In this document: positions 15,964-20,392 of the stretch, piece by piece
Layout: every line of letters begins with the position of its first letter
Position numbering within the stretch: position 1 is the first letter of the stretch
Virus record (IMG/VR): IMGVR_UViG_3300020473_000164
Coordinates: 1 to 20,392 of that record
Source: a virus
Reading direction: 5' to 3' (one strand)
DNA: 20,392 bases
The notes under the pieces: model-generated
What the model was told of the DNA's origin: nothing
The model's input: only the letters and a program-made list of their open reading frames with translations
Databases searched by the model: none
Program-made: the position numbers and the translations under genes

Positions 15964-16421
15964 TGCCAAGGAAAACCCTCCAACAAAGAAGAGAAAGAGA
16001 ACTCCAAAGACAGAGAGAACAATCTGAGACCTTTGGGTTTGAAGGAGAACTAAAAAAATCTCCTACTGCACGGGTAGAAGAACTTAAAAGATTAGTTGAA
16101 GAAGCAAATACAACTGATCCAGAAGAAATAATGCTTATCATTATGGAAGTATTCAATCAAACAGTTACTCCCATACCAGATCCAGGAAATTTTTATACCT
16201 TTGTATATAATGCCAAGACTCCTAATGAAACCTATGATCAACATCCCCTGATTGCATGTATGGAATTATTTCCATGGGGATTCAGAGGATTAAACTTTCA
16301 TTGGCAAAAATATAGGAATTATACATGGGATGAACTCGCCGGACAACTATACATAGTAGAGAATCAGGAGTTAGATGAGTTACTCTCACTACAATATGGA
16401 AAGTTCCTCCTAAATAATTAA
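15963..16421 (+). CDS. Conserved phage protein of unknown function
   Basis: 152 residues; I do not recognise a T4 counterpart. The N-terminal 50 residues are highly charged with Arg/Glu/Gln runs (TLQQRRERELQRQREQ), probably a helix that binds a partner or nucleic acid. Residues 74-114 carry a conserved-looking core: PGNFYTFVYNAKTPNETYDQ, then HPLIACMELFPWGFRGLNFH. A similar Y-x-F-x-Y, HPL, G-N-HW pattern occurs in other marine myovirus proteins, to my recollection unnamed. A Trp-rich segment (YRNYTWDELAGQLY) follows. The start overlaps the gp4 stop by one base (TAATG), so the two are translationally coupled. It may be structural or an assembly factor, because it sits between gp4 and gp48. Confidence 0.75.
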   Translation: MPRKTLQQRRERELQRQREQSETFGFEGELKKSPTARVEELKRLVEEANTTDPEEIMLIIMEVFNQTVTPIPDPGNFYTFVYNAKTPNETYDQHPLIACMELFPWGFRGLNFHWQKYRNYTWDELAGQLYIVENQELDELLSLQYGKFLLNN

Positions 16422-16436
16422 ATAAAGAAATTATAA

Positions 16437-17840
16437 ATGACTGCGAACGTCAAAGGTTTCTACGGAGACGACAAACCAGCAAATAGATTTCTCGGTCCGA
16501 AGGGAGAAAAATATTTTACCCTAGTCAATAAAAAGACTGGGGAAGTTGAATTATGGAATGAAGAATTTGGTAAGGATAGAAGAGTAGGAGCCCTAAATGG
16601 TAAGACTAAGAAATGGAACTTTGATGAAACGGCAAGTGGAAAATCCACGACTGCCAGAGATTTTGAAGTAGAATATTTTAGTAAATCAGAAAATACCAAA
16701 GGTGTAATTAACCAAGCCCTCACAACAGTAGAGAGAGATCAACAAACGGGTTCTAATTTAGAAGATGGAGAACAAAGATTAGGAAATTCCATACAAGGTG
16801 TTGCAGAATCTGAAAAGAATGCACGAGAATTATTAAATACTAATCAACAATCTAGTAACACAGAAGCGAATAAAGACGCACAAATGCTTTCCACAGGACT
16901 TCAAAGTCTTAAAGATGGGGTAAAAGCAAGTGCTGCTACCAGGCAAAATTTTGGAACAATGGTTTATCCTCTTGCTTTAAGAGATCAACTGCAAGATGTA
17001 ATGAAATTTAGTATGCTTGAATACATGCCCAGAAAATATAAAAATATAACCCAAGATAATATGAGTGGGTTTGAACAAGGAAGAAGAGGCGGAAAAACAC
17101 TAAGTGATAGAAAAATACTTGGATCTGTTACCCTTCCTATTCCAGGAGAAATTAATGATACTAATGTAGTAAGCTGGGGGGAAGATACTCAAAATCCATT
17201 GCAAGCTGCTGTTGCTAACCTTGCACTCGAAGCACTCATCAACAACAAAGTTGACATGACTAACGTGGGAGATGCAATTTCTGCTAATAAAGATAAATTA
17301 AAAGCAGCACTAGGAACTGCTATCGTAGCCAATGCAACAGGAGTCCAGTTTAATGCAATGATAGGAAGACAAGCAGGAGCAATAATGAATCCTAATATGG
17401 AATTATTATTCAAAAGACCTGAATTAAGACCATTTTCTTTTAGTTTTAAACTAAGCCCAAGAAGTAGAAAAGAAGCCCAAAGTGTTATTAAAATTATACG
17501 ATTTTTTAAACAAGGAATGGCTCCTCAAAGAACCGAAGGTAAATTATTCTTAAAAACTCCTAATACATTTAAAATTAACTACCTACATCGAGGTAGAGAT
17601 CATCAATACTTAAATAGATTTAAAGAATGTGCCTTACAAAATCTTACAGTTAATTATACACCTGATGGTAACTATGCAACTTATGAAGATGGTGTAATGA
17701 CACAATATGTTATGACTATGCAATTCAAAGAACTTGAAGCAGTCTTTAATGATGATTATGAATTTAATGATGATCTTTCTGCTAACACTTCTACCGTTCC
17801 CTCAACAGGTGGCGGAGTACCAGCACAAATAGGTTACTAA
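16437..17840 (+). CDS. gp48: Baseplate tail-tube cap gp48
   Basis: 467 residues; T4 gp48 is 364. Residues 1-90 are a polar N-terminal extension and 90-170 are Gln/Asn-rich and helical. Residues 175-330 form a core with TMVYPLALRDQLQDVMKFSM and long Ala-rich helices. Residues 326-435 hold the tube-like domain: FKRPELRPFSFSFKLSPRS, then KEAQSVIKIIRFFKQGMAP, then YLNRFKECALQNLTVNYTPD and MTMQFKELE. gp48 caps the baseplate hub, and the tube grows on it together with gp54. The PELRPFSFSFKLSPR segment is a strong match to gp48. The ATG is preceded by a weak AAAGAAA site. The stop is one base before the gp53 ATG. Confidence 0.88.
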   Translation: MTANVKGFYGDDKPANRFLGPKGEKYFTLVNKKTGEVELWNEEFGKDRRVGALNGKTKKWNFDETASGKSTTARDFEVEYFSKSENTKGVINQALTTVERDQQTGSNLEDGEQRLGNSIQGVAESEKNARELLNTNQQSSNTEANKDAQMLSTGLQSLKDGVKASAATRQNFGTMVYPLALRDQLQDVMKFSMLEYMPRKYKNITQDNMSGFEQGRRGGKTLSDRKILGSVTLPIPGEINDTNVVSWGEDTQNPLQAAVANLALEALINNKVDMTNVGDAISANKDKLKAALGTAIVANATGVQFNAMIGRQAGAIMNPNMELLFKRPELRPFSFSFKLSPRSRKEAQSVIKIIRFFKQGMAPQRTEGKLFLKTPNTFKINYLHRGRDHQYLNRFKECALQNLTVNYTPDGNYATYEDGVMTQYVMTMQFKELEAVFNDDYEFNDDLSANTSTVPSTGGGVPAQIGY

Positions 17841-17841
17841 G

Positions 17842-18513
17842 ATGTCTAATTATTTCAAACAACTTCCCGACTTTGAATATGTTAGCAGACTTCCTGATGC
17901 TAAAATATCAGATTATATTACTGTCAAAAATCTTTTTAAAAGAGGACAACTAGCACCAGATATCTTTCAAAACCTAGCATTCTTCACCAAATATGAAATT
18001 GAAGGAGACGATAGACCAGATAATGTTTCCTCTAAAGTATATGGAGATTCAGAATTAGACTGGGTAGTTCTTCTTTCTAATAATATAATTAACATTCAAA
18101 GCGAATGGCCTCTACCACAAAGAGATTTTGATAGGTATCTTCTCGATAAGTATGGAACCTATGATAAAATTAATGCAACTCACCATTACCAAACCAAAGA
18201 AGTAAAAAATCAAGGAGGAGCAGTGATAGTTCCTGCCGAACTCCAAGTAGAATCGGACTATTCGGTTACTTATTATGATTGGTATCTTCAAAAAGAAATG
18301 ATCAAAACATCTTCAGAAATCGTAGAAGAAGTAACCAACTATGATTATGAAATAAAAATTGAAGATAAAAAAAGAAGTATATTCATCCTTAAAGCAGCTT
18401 ATCTACCAGTAGTCGAAGATGATATGCAAGAAATGATGACATATAAAAAAGGTTCCACCCAATATCTGGATGAAACCCTTCAAGTTGCAGAAAATATTAG
18501 ACTATATCAATAA
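17842..18513 (+). CDS. gp53: Baseplate wedge subunit gp53
   Basis: 223 residues; T4 gp53 is 196. The start is distinctive: YFKQLPDFEYVSRLPDAKIS, then DYITVKNLFKRG. It is followed by FFTKYEIEGDDRPDNVSSKV and YGDSELDWVVLLSNNIINIQ, then the SEWPL motif. These are the N-terminal LysM-like and wedge-binding portions of gp53. The C-terminal half contains KSS-like acidic strands. gp53 joins the six wedges around the hub. The ATG lies one base beyond the gp48 stop (TAAGATG). The stop abuts the gp32 stop on the other strand, so the two transcripts converge without a gap. Confidence 0.88.
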   Translation: MSNYFKQLPDFEYVSRLPDAKISDYITVKNLFKRGQLAPDIFQNLAFFTKYEIEGDDRPDNVSSKVYGDSELDWVVLLSNNIINIQSEWPLPQRDFDRYLLDKYGTYDKINATHHYQTKEVKNQGGAVIVPAELQVESDYSVTYYDWYLQKEMIKTSSEIVEEVTNYDYEIKIEDKKRSIFILKAAYLPVVEDDMQEMMTYKKGSTQYLDETLQVAENIRLYQ

Positions 18514-19413
18514 TTATTCCTCAGCAAGTTTCTGGAAATAACTTAGTGCATCATCCTCATCTGAACTAGCAGATGCTACTGGTGTTGACTTACTTGTTTT
18601 AAAGTCAGGAGTAAATGATCCACGACCTTCACTTTCGTCTTCTAATTCTTCATCGAATACACGACGAGTAGGTTGCTTATGTCCTAAAACATAATCAAGA
18701 CGCTTCTTCAAGTCATCATAAGACTTGAACTGATCCGCAGCAGTTACAGCAGCAAGAGAATACTGCTTCTTCCACAATGCTTCTAATGCATCATCATCTT
18801 CAAGAAGAGGGGAGACTACATCGAACTCTGACTTATCATAGTTCCAGTAACCATCCTTCTTAACAATCTTCAACTTGAAGTTTGCACCTTGCCAGAAATC
18901 AAAAGGATTGATTGGAGTTTCATCCTCGAACTCTGGTTGCATTGCTTCCATAACCTTGTCAAAGATCTTCTTACCGAACTTATAAAGGAATACTCCTCCT
19001 TCATTAGAAGGATTGGCAGGATCCTTTACAACATAGATGTTTGCATAGTAAGAAAGCTTACGCTTCTGCTTACGAACAACATCCTTGTCAGATTCATTAC
19101 CACTGTTCCATAGTTCACGATTGTGTTCTGATACAGGATCTTTACCACCTGTTGTGGTCAAAGAGTTTTCAATATACCAACCACCTGGTCCTTGGAATGC
19201 ATGGGAATACATCTTTGCCCATGGAATCTCTTCGCCTTCTGGTGCTGGTAAGAAACGGATAACAGCATAACCATTACCTGTTTTATCTACTTCGGGTTTC
19301 CAGAGTCTTTCATCTGCTCCACCACTAGTAGTATTCATCTTCTCCACTTCTTTAACTAGTTTTTGAGTCAAAGATCCTAGAGAGGATTGCTTTTTTAAGT
19401 CTTTAAATGACAT
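18514..19413 (-). CDS. gp32: Single-stranded DNA-binding protein gp32
   Basis: 299 residues from MSFKDLKKQ, matching T4 gp32 (301). The ATG at 19411-19413 is preferred because a GAGG site lies at -7. An in-frame ATG 75 bases upstream would overlap the promoter. The core is recognisable: RKLSYYANIYVVKDPANPSN, then EGGVFLYKFGKKIFDKV, then PINPFDFWQGANFKLKI, then GYWNYDKSEF. The N-terminal KKQS-rich segment would mediate cooperative contacts. The C-terminal acidic tail (DEELEDESEG, then SSDEDDALSYFQKL) binds replication partners. There is no cysteine anywhere: T4's CPVC zinc ligands read DPVS at 92-95. gp32 coats single strands during replication, recombination and repair. It carries its own consensus sigma-70 promoter. 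Confidence 0.93.
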   Translation of the reverse strand: MSFKDLKKQSSLGSLTQKLVKEVEKMNTTSGGADERLWKPEVDKTGNGYAVIRFLPAPEGEEIPWAKMYSHAFQGPGGWYIENSLTTTGGKDPVSEHNRELWNSGNESDKDVVRKQKRKLSYYANIYVVKDPANPSNEGGVFLYKFGKKIFDKVMEAMQPEFEDETPINPFDFWQGANFKLKIVKKDGYWNYDKSEFDVVSPLLEDDDALEALWKKQYSLAAVTAADQFKSYDDLKKRLDYVLGHKQPTRRVFDEELEDESEGRGSFTPDFKTSKSTPVASASSDEDDALSYFQKLAEE

Positions 19414-19459
19414 TAGATTACCTCGTATTTGTTGAGATTTGGCTTGTGTGTACCTTTCT

Positions 19460-19488
19460 ATTATAAAAGAATTAGATTCCTTTGTCAA
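19460..19488 (-). promoter_or_regulatory. gp32: Consensus sigma-70 promoter for gp32
   Basis: On the minus strand TTGACA (19483-19488) is followed by a 17-base spacer and TATAAT (19460-19465), the exact bacterial consensus. The start site would fall near 19453, giving a leader of about 40 bases to the gp32 ATG at 19413. The promoter overlaps the DUF1825 3' end. This predicts strong early expression by host RNA polymerase. Confidence 0.85.
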
Positions 19489-19807
19489 TCTGCTGTTTCA
19501 TCATCCCCACTGCCTGACCCATTTGATTAAAAAGGGTATTCATATCAACATTCTCTGGAAGACCAAACATAGATGCAGATTCTGTAATGCGTTTTTTCAT
19601 TTCTTTTGCCTGAGGATCCTCAGATAAACTCAAACGAGTATACATAACCCTTTGTTTATCCAAAAGTTTCTCTAGAATATCAACATGATATTGTTGATCT
19701 TCCTTAGACATGGTTGGGAATTTAAATACATTATTATAAACCTCCTCTTGGAGTTCACTAATTTCCGCCATCTCTGCACGGACTACATCAGATTGAAAAA
19801 AACTCAT
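19472..19807 (-). CDS. DUF1825 family protein, cyanobacterial type
   Basis: 111 residues, largely helical. It begins MSFFQSDVVRAEMAEISELQ and contains MSKEDQQYHVDILEKLLDKQ, then RVMYTRLSLSEDPQAKEMKK, ending in a Met/Gln-rich helix. I recognise this as DUF1825, a family found in cyanobacteria and cyanophages; its molecular role is not known to me. T4 has no obvious counterpart. The gene overlaps the gp59 stop by four bases (ATGA), and its own 3' end carries the gp32 promoter. The position between gp59 and gp32 suggests an early or middle replication-phase protein, possibly modifying host transcription or replication; that is inference. It should not be confused with gp33, which I do not find here. 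Confidence 0.8.
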   Translation of the reverse strand: MSFFQSDVVRAEMAEISELQEEVYNNVFKFPTMSKEDQQYHVDILEKLLDKQRVMYTRLSLSEDPQAKEMKKRITESASMFGLPENVDMNTLFNQMGQAVGMMKQQIDKGI

Positions 19808-20391
19808 AGAACAGTTTCCTTTAGAATCTTTTTATAACGGGGTACATCTATATTTAGGAATGGCATGTACTTTTTAATCTTCCGACTGACGGTTTCCCAT
19901 ACAGGATCATTCAGTCTCTGATCAAAGTCTTTCCTATACTCAAATATTCTATCACATATTACCAACGTTTCAAGTGAGGTTTTCTTCCCCAAATAACTCT
20001 TCAAAATTAAAGGATGTCCATTAGAACAATCAAAGACTTCATCTACTTTATTATTATCAAATAAATTGTTGACTTCCTCCTTAAAAATATAAGAAAGTGA
20101 TTGAGTTTTCTTTTTCCATTCCTGATATCTTCCCTCACCTTCCTTAATCATCTCACCAATCCACATGGTTCCTGGATCAGTGGAGTATATAAAATTAGAT
20201 ACAAAAAAATCTACTATTTCTTTATCATCTTTCTGTCGTGCAAATTTCTCAAACCAGAATCTATCCTTTCTCTTATAGAAAGCTGCATTAGTTGCTCTAG
20301 TCTTACCACGATACTTATGATAATCATAATGATCTTTAGTAAAGTGGTTCTTTAGAGCCAAATAACAACGGTAAGCATCAGCTGGCATCAT
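19804..20391 (-). CDS. gp59: Helicase loader gp59
   Basis: 195 residues in this window, starting at an MM pair at 20386-20391. T4 gp59 is 217 residues. The sequence follows T4 gp59: PADAYRCYLALKNHFTKDHY, then KYRGKTRATNAAFYKRKDRF, then FFVSNFIYS, then WIGEMI, then LVICDRIFEYRKDFDQRLND, ending with FLNIDVPRYKKILKETVL. gp59 loads the gp41 helicase onto gp32-covered forked DNA, which fits the gp32 gene downstream. The start lies at the window edge, so a few more upstream codons cannot be excluded. The stop overlaps the next ATG. Confidence 0.88.
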   Translation of the reverse strand: MMPADAYRCYLALKNHFTKDHYDYHKYRGKTRATNAAFYKRKDRFWFEKFARQKDDKEIVDFFVSNFIYSTDPGTMWIGEMIKEGEGRYQEWKKKTQSLSYIFKEEVNNLFDNNKVDEVFDCSNGHPLILKSYLGKKTSLETLVICDRIFEYRKDFDQRLNDPVWETVSRKIKKYMPFLNIDVPRYKKILKETVL

Positions 20392-20392
20392 T

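Noticed and set aside
16428-16439. TATAAATG-like late element at the gp48 start
   Set aside because: The match overlaps the ATG itself, so it cannot serve as the promoter of that gene without losing the start. The last base differs from consensus.
19414-19488. In-frame N-terminal extension of gp32 from an ATG at 19488
   Set aside because: It overlaps the consensus promoter and lacks a ribosome binding site. The ATG at 19413 has GAGG upstream and gives the expected gp32 N-terminus and length.
19472-19807. Assignment of the 111-residue protein as gp33
   Set aside because: Size and place could fit a late-transcription accessory protein, but the MSFFQSDVV start and LSLSEDP helix match DUF1825 instead.
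1-20392. tRNA genes, CRISPR arrays, integrase or transposase, attachment sites
   Set aside because: No cloverleaf, regularly spaced repeat or recombinase motif was seen. The reading is by eye, so a scan with dedicated tools would be needed to exclude a short tRNA.

Overview
This window looks like part of the genome of a T4-like contractile-tailed marine cyanophage (Straboviridae-like or Kyanoviridae-like) that infects Synechococcus or Prochlorococcus. The evidence is a low-GC, almost gap-free gene layout, recognisable T4-type baseplate, hub, head-completion and replication proteins (gp4, gp5, gp26, gp27-like, gp32, gp48, gp51, gp53, gp54, gp59), and two proteins of cyanobacterial character: a CP12-like protein and a DUF1825 protein. 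No tRNA, CRISPR array, integrase or insertion sequence was seen. No gene-free stretch reaches 300 bases; the longest gaps are a few tens of bases.

Layout. (1) 1-15491, minus strand: a long late structural operon. In transcription order it holds gp54, gp26, gp51, two tape-measure-like membrane-segment proteins, a gp27-like hub protein, a small CP12-like protein, a gp5 OB-fold protein without a lysozyme domain, a 737-residue and a 1372-residue structural protein, a beta-helix (needle-like) protein, and a C-terminally incomplete structural protein. Most junctions overlap or are only a few bases apart. (2) 15492-15522: a 31-bp divergent region carrying a perfect T4-type late element (TATAAATA) facing right. 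(3) 15523-18513, plus strand: gp4, a conserved unknown, gp48 and gp53. (4) 18514-20391, minus strand: gp59, DUF1825 and gp32, a replication cluster. It converges on gp53 with back-to-back stop codons. gp32 has its own consensus sigma-70 promoter.

How it works together. gp26, gp51, gp27-like, gp5 and the tape-measure-like proteins would build the hub. gp48 and gp54 cap it and start the tail tube, gp53 belongs to the wedge, and gp4 completes the head. The big PA14-like, Gly-rich and beta-helix proteins probably form the tip and peripheral baseplate. gp59 and gp32 load helicase onto replication forks.

Most notable points: a CP12-like metabolic-regulator gene sits inside the hub operon behind a late-promoter-like element. 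The gp5 functions appear distributed over separate genes. The 1372-residue protein contains an internal duplication of two-domain units. gp32 lacks all zinc-binding cysteines. gp32 has a perfect TTGACA-N17-TATAAT promoter.
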